Part shown: one piece after another, positions 39,781 to 49,067 of the stretch | Layout of the letters: each line of letters begins with the position of its first letter | Position numbering within the stretch: position 1 is the stretch's first letter | DNA from: an uncultured Leptolyngbyaceae cyanobacterium | GTDB lineage: Bacteria; Cyanobacteriota; Cyanobacteriia; Leptolyngbyales; Leptolyngbyaceae | Assembly (NCBI GenBank): GCA_938023035.1 | Contig: CALIDI010000026.1 | Coordinates: 1 to 64,000, forward strand | Length of the DNA: 64,000 nucleotides | Direction of reading: 5' to 3' | Made by a program: the position numbers and the translations under genes | Notes under the pieces: model-generated | Told to the model about the DNA's origin: nothing | Databases searched by the model: none | Seen by the model: the letters and a program-made list of their open reading frames with translations, nothing else

Positions 39781-40022
39781 GAGCCTATTTGAGGCCCATC
39801 TTAAAGCCCGTCACCCAGCAGCCCTGACGACTCCAGTTGCAGCGATCCAGCCGGAACCCCAACGCCACAAGTTACAGCAGGCTCCGATGAGGTGATGTTC
39901 GCAGCAGCAGATTTGGACTCCTATCATCCTGGGTTTAATTGCCCAACACTTTTCCAGAACCCTCTGAATCCCCTTCCCAGCACCGAGGTTGTCAGGTTCT
40001 CCTTATGTCTGCACAGCACCCA

Positions 40023-40391
40023 TCAAGCATCCAGCGCGTGCTGCTTGAGATCGGCCAGAGAAACGTATTCCAGCGCAGCCGCATGGGTTGCCGCTAAAAT
40101 GACCGGTGGGGCAACTCCATCATCGAAGGCCTCCTTCCAGCGTAGAGCACACAAACACCAGCGATCGCCCGGCTTCAAACCTGGGAAAGCAAAGGCTGGC
40201 ACTGGCGTCGATAGGTCATTGCCCTGAGCTTTGGTATAAGTTAAAAACTCCTCTGTCATTTGGGCACACACCACATGCATCCCGACATCGCCCGCCCCAG
40301 TATTGCACATGCCATCTCGATAAAAGCCTGTCATAGGGTTCGTGCAGCAGGTTTCTAGTTGGCTACCTAACACATTCTTTGCTCCACTCAT
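40023..40391 (-). CDS. DUF2237 family protein
   Basis: A 122-residue DUF2237 protein of unknown function. Features are the start SGAKNVLGSQLETCCTNPMT, the repeated CxNP/GFYRDG region, the strand GMHVVCAQMTEEFLTYTKAQ and the GDRWCLCALRW core. The several conserved cysteines and a neighbouring thiol protein gene fit a redox or metal link, but this is inference. It lies 35 bp downstream of the Spx/ArsC-like gene on the same strand and is probably cotranscribed. Confidence 0.9.
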   Translation of the reverse strand: MSGAKNVLGSQLETCCTNPMTGFYRDGMCNTGAGDVGMHVVCAQMTEEFLTYTKAQGNDLSTPVPAFAFPGLKPGDRWCLCALRWKEAFDDGVAPPVILAATHAAALEYVSLADLKQHALDA

Positions 40392-40426
40392 GGTGCGATC
40401 TCCCTAGCTCAAGCTGATTTAGCCTA

Positions 40427-40783
40427 TTATCCTAACGTTTGGCGCAACATGGCATCTGTTGCTCGAAAACCGACGAACACAGCCTCCCCATCTTTTACAA
40501 AGAGAGGACGCTTGAGCAGCATAGCATCCCGGGCAAAGGCATCGATCCAGTCTGCATCACTCCAAGTCTCCTTTATGGCTCCCAGTGCCCGGTAAGATTG
40601 GCCAGACGTGTTCCGCATTGGTTTAGTCGTTAGTGTCTGTGCCCAAGCCGCGATCATGGCTTTCGTTGGAGGCTGCTCCTTCGTGTTGATAAATTCGTAG
40701 CGAATCCCATTATCTTCTAGCCACTGCAAGGCTTTTTTGCAAGTGCCGCAGTTGGGAATTCCATAAACTTGTAAAGTTATAAT
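40427..40783 (-). CDS. Spx/ArsC-like thioredoxin-fold protein without a canonical start codon
   Basis: About 118 residues of the ArsC/Spx/YffB superfamily. The core VYGIPNCGTCKKALQWLEDN carries a CxxC active site, followed by INTKEQPPTKAMIAAW, MRNTSGQSYRALG and LLKRPLFVKDG, all family-typical. The first normal initiator in frame (TTG at 40727-40729) would remove the CxxC strand. Upstream, back to an in-frame TGA (40796-40798), no ATG, GTG, TTG or CTG exists; only ATT (40781-40783) and ATA (40778-40780) occur where family members begin. Translation may use ATT/ATA, the ATG may have mutated, or there is a sequence error. Confidence 0.82.
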   Translation of the reverse strand: MITLQVYGIPNCGTCKKALQWLEDNGIRYEFINTKEQPPTKAMIAAWAQTLTTKPMRNTSGQSYRALGAIKETWSDADWIDAFARDAMLLKRPLFVKDGEAVFVGFRATDAMLRQTLG

Positions 40784-41177
40784 GGTCTCAAGAGATCAAT
40801 TCATTTCTACAATAGTCAAGGCACTTTTGCGCCGAACCAGCCTCATCCCCCTTGCTTGAATGCCTGTCAGGGCTATACCCCTTCTCCCTGTTTGGGAGAG
40901 GAGTTTCGGGTGGAGGCTAGAGCTAACCCCGTGGCAAGGATTTTCAGCATTTTCACAAAAATTGTCCGAAGTATTCTTTCCAGATAATCAGACTTTGTTA
41001 GCAGAATCAACTGATTCAGCCGTTTGATCAGGCTTTCCGGCCCTGAAACCAACCCCTTTTAACCCGGCTAACAGACTGAAAAATCTGTCAAAAGACAGAC
41101 CAAAATTTCGTTACATCTCTTGGCAAGCTGGGCATCTTAGGTTGGCCATGCCTAGTCGCAAAGGAAGTTTCCTAGCC
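40784..41177. other. Intergenic region with a dispersed repeat copy
   Basis: Divergent gap of about 390 bp. A copy of the dispersed repeat (CCTCATCCCCCTTGCTTGAA from 40841, then GGGCTATACCCCTTCTCCCT) occupies about 40841-40920. The remainder, with A/T-rich stretches near 40960-41110, should contain the promoter of the fusion kinase. Confidence 0.55.
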
Positions 41178-44100
41178 ATGAATATCGCTCATTCGCCCGA
41201 GGCAATTGCTGGATACCAATTGACGCAGCTGCTGTATTCCAGTTCTAGAACCTTTGTGTACCGAGCGCTTCATCAGGAGTCCCAGCAGGCGGTTATTGTT
41301 AAAATCTTGCGGCAGGAGTACCCCACCGCCAGTGAACTGATCCAGTTTCGCAACCAATATACACTGACTAAAGATTTGAATTTACCGGGGGTAGTGCAAC
41401 CCTACAAGCTGGAAAATTACGGCAATGGCTATGCCTTAATCATGGAAGACTATGGCGGAGTGTCCCTGCAAAGCCATTACCAAGCTAAGGCACTGACCAT
41501 GCAGGAGTTCTTCCCGATCGCGCTACAACTGGCCGATATCCTAGATGGGTTATGTCGTCATTGCATTATTCATAAAGATATTAAACCGGACAATATCCTC
41601 ATCAACCCCCAAACGGGGCAGGTGAAGCTGATTGACTTTAGTATTGCTTCACTGTTGCCGCGAGAAACCCAAACCCTGCTCAACCCTAGCGTTTTAGAGG
41701 GAACCCTGGCCTACCTGTCGCCAGAGCAAACAGGCCGCATGAACCGGGGCGTTGACTACCGCACCGATTTTTACTCGTTAGGAGTCACGTTTTACCAATT
41801 GCTCACCGGGCAACTTCCCTTTCAAGCAAATGATCCCCTGGAGTGGGTGCACTGCCACATCGCAAAGCAGCCGGAAATGGCCCACCAAGTCAATCCAACG
41901 ATTCCGCCAATGCTCTCTCACCTGCTCCATAAGTTGATGGCAAAAAATGCGGAAGACCGCTATCAAAGTGCTCTGGGGCTAAAGCATGACTTGTGGCAAT
42001 GTCAGCAAGCTTGGCAAACGCTAGGGGAAATCCCAGACTTTTCCCTAGGTCAACGGGATGTTTCTGACCGGTTTACAATCCCTGAAAAACTCTATGGCCG
42101 AGCCGCAGAAGTTGCGTCGCTGCTAAGTGCCTTTCAACGAGTCGCTGGGATTGCCCCGGACACTGTTAGCTTGGAGGCAACAGCGAAACAACAGCACGCA
42201 ACGCCCCTTGCCTCGAGCGAGTTGATGCTCATTACTGGGTTTTCTGGTATTGGTAAGACCGCAATTGTCAACGAGATTCATAAGCCCATTGCCCAGCAGC
42301 GAGGTTATTTCATTCGTGGCAAATTTGATCAGTTTCAGCGCAATATTCCCTTTTCGGGCTTTGTTCAGGCTTTTCGGGATTTGTTAGAGCAGCTACTGAC
42401 AAAGAGTGATGCTCAGATTGAGCGTTGGAAGCGAAAGATTCTCAATGCCTTGGGAGAAAATGCCCAGGTCATGCTGGATGTGATGCCAGGGCTGGAAGCG
42501 ATTATTGGGAAGCAGCCTGTTGTGCCAGAGTTATCCGGTGTGGCAGCGCAACATCGCTTTAACCTGGTGTTCCAAAAATTTATCCAGGTGTTTATCTCTG
42601 CCGACCATCCCCTGGTGATTTTCTTGGATGATTTACAATGGGCTGATTCAGCCTCATTGAAGTTAATGCAACTGCTAATGGGCGAGGCAAACAATCCCTA
42701 TTTGTTCATGATTGGAGCCTATCGTGACAATGAGGTGAATCCGGCTCATCCGCTAATGCTGACTGTGGATGCCATTCGGCAAGCGGGAACAACTGTGAAT
42801 GCGATCGCTCTTGCCCCTTTATCCCTAGCTGACTTAAATCATCTGGTAGCAGATACTCTCCACATCTCTTTAGAAGAGGCCCTACCGTTAACTCAACAGG
42901 TGTATCAAAAAACTCAGGGCAATCCCTTTTTTAGCAGTCAGTTTCTCAAGTCGCTTTATGAACAAGGGTACCTCACCTTTGACTATGAAAAGGGCAAATG
43001 GCAATATGCCCTAAGCCAAATTCAGTTGTTGGCCCACCAAGGGGATTTACTAGAGTTTATAGGGCAACAACTACGCCAGTTACCTTCAGCAACCCAAGAA
43101 CTGCTCAAACTAGCCGCTTGTATTGGGAATCCGTTTAGCTTGCTGCTATTGGCCGTAGTCGCTGAGAAATCACCAGCAGAAGTGGCCGCAGATCTATGGC
43201 CGGCTCTGCAAGAAGGGGTAGTGCTGCCGACCGGAGAAACCTACAAGCTATTTCAGACGGGGGAGATCGAGTCAGATCCTCTGATTCAAGCCGTCAGTCA
43301 AGGAGAGGCGATAGCAAACAAATCGCCCCTTCACTTCACTGCGTCGGGCGCGGTGCAAATCACTTATCAGTTTCTCCATGACCGGGTGCAGCAAGCCGCC
43401 TATTGTCTGATCCCAGAAGCCGAGAAGCCCCAAACTCATTGGCGAATCGGCCAGTTATTGCAGCAGCATACCCCTGTTGAGGCGCAGCAGGAATCTATTT
43501 TTGCGATTGTCAATCAACTAAATGCAGGTCTGACACTGATTACCCATGGCAATCAGCGCGAGCAATTGGCTCAACTCAACCTAAAGGCCGCCGATAAAGC
43601 TCAGGCAGCTACAGCCTATACAGATGCCTATCAGTATGCGGCAATAGGGCTAGAGCTGCTTGCAGACGACTGTTGGCAGAGTCAATATCCTCTAGCATTG
43701 GCATTATCTGAAAGAGCAGCAGAAGCAGCCTATCTAAGCGGTGACTTGGCTCAAATGGATCGATGGATTGAGCAAATTTTGCGCCATGCTAACGGTTTGA
43801 GCGATCGCCTCAAGAGCTATCAAATCAAAATTGAAGCCTATAAAGCCCAAAATCAACGCCTTGAAGCCGTGCAAACGGGGCTTTACGTGCTCAAGTTGTT
43901 GCAGGTTGAGTTCCCTGAATGTCCAACTAGTGCAGATATTCAACAGGCCATGGCCGACGTTCAGACCCATTTGAATGGGCGAGCTGTACAGGATCTCTTG
44001 CACTTACCAGAAATGCGTGATGCCCAGGCTCAGGCGATTATGCGAATTTTAGCCAGCATGACGGCTGCCGCCTACTTTGCTAAACCCAGCCTATTCCCCC

Positions 44101-46796
44101 TTTTGGTGTTTAAGCAAGTGAGTCTATCGATCCAGTATGGCAACGCGGTTGAGTCTGCGTTTGCTTACGCTTGCTATGGCATCAGTCTATGTGGAGTGGT
44201 CGGAGACATTGCGACTGGCTATCAGTTTGGGCAGGTTGCCCTGGAGTTGGTCGATCAGTTTAATGCCGAAGCCGTGCGATCGGTCACCACCTATGTAGTC
44301 AATGTCCTGATTCAACACTGGCAAAGCCCAATCAGTCAAACCATTGCACCGTTGCTCAGCGCTTACCAAAGTGGCCTCGATACGGGTGATTTAGAACATG
44401 CCGCCTTTGCCGCCGCCATGTATTGTTACCACGCCTATCTGAGCGGACGAGAATTGCATGGGTTAGCACGCGAAATGGCTACCTATGGGGATGTGTTGGT
44501 GAAACTGCGACAAGAAACCCCCCTTTATCAGCATCAACTGTACTGGCAGGTGGTGAATAATCTCACCAACCCTGGTGAAACCCCTTACTTATTGGTGGGC
44601 CCAATCTATGACAAGCAAACCATGCTACCGGTACACCAGCAGGCAAATGACCGCAGTACTTGCTGTATAGTTTATATCCAAAAAGCCCATCTCCATTATC
44701 TATTTCAAAACTACGCGCAAGCTTTAGAAGCTTTAGAAAAAGCTGTACAGTATTTAGATGCAGTCACTTCTAAAACCGATATTCCTCTCTTCTATTTCTA
44801 TGAAGCGTTAACTTATCTTGCTGTTTATCCCTGGCTAGAACTGAAAGATCAGCAAACTTGTCTCGAAAAAATTGCGACAACTCAGGCAAAGTTTGCTCAA
44901 TGGGCAACCTTTGCGCCGATGAATTATTTACACAAGCTCCATCTGATTGAGGCAGAAAAATATCGGATATTAAACCAACCTCTAGAAGCGATTGAAGCCT
45001 ATGACCAAGCGATCGCGATCGCCGAAAAAAATAACTACATTCAAGATAAGGCATTAGCCCATGAATTAGCGGCTCGGTTTTATTTAAACTGGGGCAAGCC
45101 TAAGCTAGCTCAGGTATACCTCGCTGATGCCTATTACAGCTATGCACGCTGGGGAGCAACCGCAAAAACCAAGGATCTAGAAAAGCATCATTCCCAATTG
45201 CTCAGTGCCATATTGAGCCAGGAGCCAAAATTACAAACGAGGGAGACAACAGCCTCCAGTACCCCTCTTAGTAGCAGTGCCCGGATTGCACAAATGCTGG
45301 ATTTTGCTTCGGTGATGAAAGCCTCACAGGTCTTATCAGGAGAAATCCAGCTAGAGAAGTTGCTGACCACTTTAATGGAAATCGTGATCGAAAACTCTGG
45401 AGCCGAAAAAGGATTACTGCTATTACCCCACGAGGGAGATTGGCGCGTTGCGGCAAAGTCTGACCCAAACACCAATAAGCATCTTGTTGTCACGTTCCAA
45501 TCAACTTATCCAACCGAATCAAACCTAGCTCCTCTCGTTTCAATGGCTCCGGGGCAGGTCGTACCCCAATCAGTGATTAACTATGTTTCACGCACCCTGG
45601 AGACGCTAGTGCTGAATGATGCGGCAGCAGAAGCAACCTTTGCAATGGATGCCTACATGCTCAGTCACAGGCCCAAAAGTGTCTTGTGTGCACCGATTCG
45701 GCAACAGGGGAGCCTGATTGGAATTTTGTATCTGGAAAATAACCTGGCCAATGGAGTGTTTACCCGCGATCGCCTAGAAGTCATCCAACTGCTGACCGCT
45801 CAAGCCGGCATTTCTCTGCAAAATGCGATGCTTTACGACTCTTTAGAGCAGAAAGTCAGCCAGCGCACCCAGGAGCTAAACGAAAAAAACCAATCACTTT
45901 CGCTAGCCCTACAGGAATTAAAAAAAGCGCAAACCCAGCTTATCCAAACAGAAAAAATGTCATCCCTGGGACAAATGGTCGCAGGGATTGCCCATGAAAT
46001 TAATAACCCCATTAACTTCATCTACGGTAACTTGAGCCATGCCTATAGCTATTGTCACAATCTACTAGAACTAATTGAAACCTATCAAAGTCACTATCCT
46101 CAAGAGGTTTCAGCAATTCAACAAAAGCTAGAAGAAATGGACTTTGACTTCTTAAAAGAAGATTTAGAAAAGCTAATGAAGTCCATGCAAATCGGAGCCG
46201 ATCGCATTCGTCAGATTGTGCTCTCTCTGCGCAACTTCTCGCGTCTAGATGAGGCCGAAATGAAACCAGTCGATATCCACGAAGGGCTAGACAGTACCCT
46301 GCTCATTTTGCAGCACCGTCTCAAGGAGAAAAATCAGCACGCAACAATTGAGGTGATTAAAAACTATGCGGCCTTACCAGAGGTCGTCTGCTACGCCAGC
46401 CAGTTAAACCAGGTCTTTATGAATATTCTCAGCAACGCGATCGACGCACTGGAAATTCAGAGTAGTTATTTAGCCCCCACCACAACAAAGGCAAACACCT
46501 GGAAACCGCAAATTCGGATTACCACAGGGCTTAACGATGAGGGATTCGCTTTCATTACTATTGCCGATAATGGGCCTGGCATTCCTGAAGATGTCAAGCA
46601 ACGATTATTTGATCCATTCTTCACAACCAAACCCATTGGCCGAGGTACAGGGTTAGGGCTATCGATTAGCTACTCCATTATCGAAAAACACAAAGGTCAT
46701 ATCCAGGTTGTGTCTGAGGTCGGGGTAGGAAGTGAATTTATCATTTCAGTTCCTCTACAACAAACATTTTGTGAAAAACCAGTGTTGGCCAGATAA
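41148..46796 (+). CDS. Fusion of Ser/Thr kinase, AAA-type ATPase, GAF domain and histidine kinase
   Basis: About 1882 residues from the ATG at 41148; ATG at 41178 (MNIAHSPEAIAGYQ) is an alternative, TTG at 41142 less likely. Numbering here counts from 41142. A protein kinase (about 22-290) has K54, HKDIKPDN at 144-151 and DFS in place of DFG at 165-167. The glycine loop is degenerate. An ATPase region follows with Walker A GFSGIGKT (366-373) and Walker B VIFLDDLQWAD, then a long helical repeat region. GAF lies at about 1400-1590, and the histidine kinase has H1618 in IAHEINNPINF with a C-terminal GTGLGLSISYSI. It joins both phosphorylation chemistries in one protein. Confidence 0.94.
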   Translation: MPSRKGSFLAMNIAHSPEAIAGYQLTQLLYSSSRTFVYRALHQESQQAVIVKILRQEYPTASELIQFRNQYTLTKDLNLPGVVQPYKLENYGNGYALIMEDYGGVSLQSHYQAKALTMQEFFPIALQLADILDGLCRHCIIHKDIKPDNILINPQTGQVKLIDFSIASLLPRETQTLLNPSVLEGTLAYLSPEQTGRMNRGVDYRTDFYSLGVTFYQLLTGQLPFQANDPLEWVHCHIAKQPEMAHQVNPTIPPMLSHLLHKLMAKNAEDRYQSALGLKHDLWQCQQAWQTLGEIPDFSLGQRDVSDRFTIPEKLYGRAAEVASLLSAFQRVAGIAPDTVSLEATAKQQHATPLASSELMLITGFSGIGKTAIVNEIHKPIAQQRGYFIRGKFDQFQRNIPFSGFVQAFRDLLEQLLTKSDAQIERWKRKILNALGENAQVMLDVMPGLEAIIGKQPVVPELSGVAAQHRFNLVFQKFIQVFISADHPLVIFLDDLQWADSASLKLMQLLMGEANNPYLFMIGAYRDNEVNPAHPLMLTVDAIRQAGTTVNAIALAPLSLADLNHLVADTLHISLEEALPLTQQVYQKTQGNPFFSSQFLKSLYEQGYLTFDYEKGKWQYALSQIQLLAHQGDLLEFIGQQLRQLPSATQELLKLAACIGNPFSLLLLAVVAEKSPAEVAADLWPALQEGVVLPTGETYKLFQTGEIESDPLIQAVSQGEAIANKSPLHFTASGAVQITYQFLHDRVQQAAYCLIPEAEKPQTHWRIGQLLQQHTPVEAQQESIFAIVNQLNAGLTLITHGNQREQLAQLNLKAADKAQAATAYTDAYQYAAIGLELLADDCWQSQYPLALALSERAAEAAYLSGDLAQMDRWIEQILRHANGLSDRLKSYQIKIEAYKAQNQRLEAVQTGLYVLKLLQVEFPECPTSADIQQAMADVQTHLNGRAVQDLLHLPEMRDAQAQAIMRILASMTAAAYFAKPSLFPLLVFKQVSLSIQYGNAVESAFAYACYGISLCGVVGDIATGYQFGQVALELVDQFNAEAVRSVTTYVVNVLIQHWQSPISQTIAPLLSAYQSGLDTGDLEHAAFAAAMYCYHAYLSGRELHGLAREMATYGDVLVKLRQETPLYQHQLYWQVVNNLTNPGETPYLLVGPIYDKQTMLPVHQQANDRSTCCIVYIQKAHLHYLFQNYAQALEALEKAVQYLDAVTSKTDIPLFYFYEALTYLAVYPWLELKDQQTCLEKIATTQAKFAQWATFAPMNYLHKLHLIEAEKYRILNQPLEAIEAYDQAIAIAEKNNYIQDKALAHELAARFYLNWGKPKLAQVYLADAYYSYARWGATAKTKDLEKHHSQLLSAILSQEPKLQTRETTASSTPLSSSARIAQMLDFASVMKASQVLSGEIQLEKLLTTLMEIVIENSGAEKGLLLLPHEGDWRVAAKSDPNTNKHLVVTFQSTYPTESNLAPLVSMAPGQVVPQSVINYVSRTLETLVLNDAAAEATFAMDAYMLSHRPKSVLCAPIRQQGSLIGILYLENNLANGVFTRDRLEVIQLLTAQAGISLQNAMLYDSLEQKVSQRTQELNEKNQSLSLALQELKKAQTQLIQTEKMSSLGQMVAGIAHEINNPINFIYGNLSHAYSYCHNLLELIETYQSHYPQEVSAIQQKLEEMDFDFLKEDLEKLMKSMQIGADRIRQIVLSLRNFSRLDEAEMKPVDIHEGLDSTLLILQHRLKEKNQHATIEVIKNYAALPEVVCYASQLNQVFMNILSNAIDALEIQSSYLAPTTTKANTWKPQIRITTGLNDEGFAFITIADNGPGIPEDVKQRLFDPFFTTKPIGRGTGLGLSISYSIIEKHKGHIQVVSEVGVGSEFIISVPLQQTFCEKPVLAR

Positions 46797-46935
46797 GTTT
46801 TGTACCTGTCACCGTCAAGATGCGTAGTGCCTTCTCGGCTGGGGACTATGGCATCAGTCTGTTGCCCCCACCCCCACTCGCGGTTAGACCGCATCCGCTC
46901 CAGCGGAACTGAAGGCTAAAGCATCAGTCTATCTA

Positions 46936-47075
46936 CCCTCACACCCTTTCTTGAATGCCCGCTAGGGCTATACCCCTTTTCCAGAGTGGGAAAGAGCCAG
47001 CTCCCCTTCTCCCTCGATGGGAGCGCTAAGGAATAAGGGTTGTTTAAGCTTGTCCAGAAATTTCTGCCCTGCTGG
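46936..47075. repeat. Dispersed G/C-rich intergenic repeat copy
   Basis: Begins CCCTCACACCCTTTCTTGAA, then GGGCTATACCCCTTTT, CCCCTTCTCCCTCGAT and CAGAAATTTCTGCCCTGCTGG near 47055. The first parts match copies at 32078 and 40841, the last part the copy near 31.2 kb. Confidence 0.75.
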
Positions 47076-47431
47076 CTTGAAGACCACGCTAGCAGCATAG
47101 CTTCTAAAGTGCAGCAACGCAGATCTCACCCATTTCCGCCATTCCCTTGTTCACCCATCTTCTTGAATCTCTGAGAATTAAGCTTTTGGCTTCATACCTC
47201 TCAGATTTTTTAATATCTCTTCAATGGTTCAGTATAATTACAATTTTTAAGTCACGAAAACATAGATCCAATCAAATAGCATTGCAAGCTAAATCAGTAA
47301 TTATACGGATTTATTTACAAGATCTTTCGGGGTAAAACTTTGTCATGAAAAACATCTGTAGAAAACACAGGCAGTATTTTCTGCAAATTCTGTGAATATT
47401 TGATTCTGCTCCTGATCAGGATGTCGGATGT

Positions 47432-47447
47432 GTAAACCTTGGTTTAC
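47432..47447. promoter_or_regulatory. Perfect palindrome GTAAACC-TT-GGTTTAC
   Basis: Seven-base arms with a two-base centre form an operator-like palindrome in non-coding DNA, 16 bp before a set of three direct repeats. It resembles a dimer-binding site, but the spacing (GTA-N10-TAC) is not that of NtcA (GTA-N8-TAC). The binding protein and target gene are unknown. Confidence 0.4.
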
Positions 47448-47462
47448 CTCACCGTGTGCTCC

Positions 47463-47502
47463 TCATTAAGTTCTCATTAGGGAAGTTTTCATTAAGGTGA
47501 AG
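47463..47502. repeat. Three direct repeats of TCATTARG
   Basis: TCATTAAG (47463), TCATTAGGGAAG (47474) and TCATTAAGGTGAAG (47489) follow each other at spacings of 11 and 15 bp. Helical-turn-like spacing suggests a regulator binding site, but no known box was matched. Confidence 0.4.
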
Positions 47503-48174
47503 CTACCCTTCAGATGATAGCTCGCAACTCAGGCACCTTACCTTTAGCTAGTGTGAATCTGAATAATTAGGCTCGATTTTCTATACAGATGGTCTTCTGT
47601 GTTCCTATGATCTATCTAAAGGTCGATTGATGAATGTGCTCTTTCAGATCCATTATTGATGGCTGAAATCTCATTAACTTGGATCTTTAAAACCTGTTTG
47701 GGTTTCTCATGAATTTCTGTTCTCTGTTCCTTTCCGAGTCTCAGGATGGCATAAATTACCATCAATCTGAGTCATCTTCAGGTTGAGTTTTGCCCCATCC
47801 TTTGGCCGGCATGGTGCTGAATCATCGGTTTTGCCAATCTGTCAATCAGGTTTCGCTCAAAGCCCTTTTTGTTCTTTGAGCAAAGCACTTCTGCTTGAGT
47901 TTGATTGAATGCTTTGAGTCTGCTTGGCGATCGCGGCGGCTATTCGGAAGCTGTACATACGACATCTCCGGATATCCGCAAGATCAGCGACCGGTAGCGG
48001 TCGTCAGGATAAATGGAGCCGCATAACGATTACCAGACATTTTGGTTTTTTCCATCCGGTTTTTTCTATGCTGCTGAGAGCGTTGCTGTCAGCAGGGCAT
48101 TAGCGGGACGGCGAGAGTCCGTTGTGAGTGAGGGTGATGTGAGTAACAGTGAACAATATCAACTTTTAGGTTTT

Positions 48175-48191
48175 AGGAGGGTCTTAAAGTG
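48175..48191 (+). promoter_or_regulatory. Strong ribosome-binding site that fixes a GTG start
   Basis: AGGAGG at 48175-48180 is followed after eight bases by GTG at 48189, ideal spacing. This near-perfect Shine-Dalgarno is unusual among the genes here and supports GTG as the true start of the downstream gene. Confidence 0.8.
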
Positions 48192-48971
48192 AAAGACGTG
48201 ATGCAACTTGTTGAGCGCAGAAAGCAAGAGTTTGCGCGGTTACCACTATGCCAGTTTCTCGAAGATGAAACGATTGACCCGCGCCAGCGGCTTGCCTGGG
48301 CACCTTGCCTGGCACCCTTTGCTCTGGGGTTTGGTGATCTAAATAAATATGCGTTGCGTCATGAGCCAACAGATGATCCTATTCAGCAGTTAATTAATCG
48401 CCATACCTATGAGGATGATCATCACTGGGTCTGGTTTCTAGAAGATTTGGAAAAACTAGGTCTGGATCTATCTCTGAAATTTAGTGACGCGATGCGCTTT
48501 TTCTGGGGAAACCAAACTTACAAAACGCGTCAGGTCTGTCAGCAGATTGCAATGGCTACCTACGGTAAGGAGCCAATTGTCGTCTTAGCAGCGATTGAGG
48601 CGATCGAGGCTACTGGTAACGTGGTACTTTCTCGCACAGCAAAAGCTGCTGAGGAACTGAGAAGGATCACGCAGCAAAATTATCGTTACTTCGGGCAACA
48701 TCACTTTTGTGTGGAAACGGGGCATGCCATGGGCACAGATGATGTTGAAGATCTTCTAGAGACTATTGAGCTGAATGAAACTCAGCGATCGCAAGCCTAT
48801 GAACTAGTTGAACTGGTTTTTGATGTATTTACTGATTGCTTGAATGAGTTAATGGATTCCATGACTCAGCAGCGTGCTGAAAGTCCCTATGCCAAGTCTG
48901 GACAAAAGATACTTGAGATGCAGCGGCAGGAAGAAAAAGTCAGCGATATGCCAGAATTAGAACGGGTTTAA
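48189..48971 (+). CDS. Putative heme-oxygenase-fold metalloprotein
   Basis: A 260-residue, mostly helical soluble protein of no named family. It has two ExxH motifs, E75-D-D-H78 in YEDDHHWVWF and E176-T-G-H179 in HHFCVETGHAM. Extra candidates are E137/E140 in AAIEAIEATG and H171/H172. Paired Glu/His motifs on separate helices of a 240-260 residue all-helical protein are what TenA-like, heme-oxygenase-like diiron oxidases (HDO family) show. I therefore infer a metal-dependent oxidase or oxygenase; no substrate can be named. The last 40 residues are polar and probably disordered. It stands alone after a 1.4 kb leader region. Confidence 0.7.
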   Translation: MKDVMQLVERRKQEFARLPLCQFLEDETIDPRQRLAWAPCLAPFALGFGDLNKYALRHEPTDDPIQQLINRHTYEDDHHWVWFLEDLEKLGLDLSLKFSDAMRFFWGNQTYKTRQVCQQIAMATYGKEPIVVLAAIEAIEATGNVVLSRTAKAAEELRRITQQNYRYFGQHHFCVETGHAMGTDDVEDLLETIELNETQRSQAYELVELVFDVFTDCLNELMDSMTQQRAESPYAKSGQKILEMQRQEEKVSDMPELERV

Positions 48972-49067
48972 TCTCCATTCGCCAGAATCACCTTAATGAG
49001 GTAGCCGCTCTTTTAAGACATTGGTGCTCTCTTCGATAAGCGGGCGCAATTAGTGGGGCTTGGTGAC

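Larger units (their letters stand above)
46797..48188. other. Long non-coding stretch upstream of the 48.2 kb gene
   Basis: Nearly 1.4 kb without a convincing gene; the longest frame (47147-47335) has no family or ribosome site. The left part holds a dispersed repeat copy (46936-47075). The middle is A/T-rich with a palindrome and a triple repeat (annotated). Just before the gene are three hairpins: CGACCG/CGGTCG (47988-48003), CTGCTGA/TCAGCAG (48071-48095) and GGAC/GTCC (48106-48120). A structured 5' leader or an unannotated RNA is possible. Confidence 0.5.

Noticed and set aside
47147-47335. 62-codon frame in the long gap before 48.2 kb
   Set aside because: A/T-rich, no ribosome site, and no conserved look.
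47432-47447. NtcA binding site
   Set aside because: The palindrome has ten bases between GTA and TAC, whereas NtcA sites have eight, so I do not name it.
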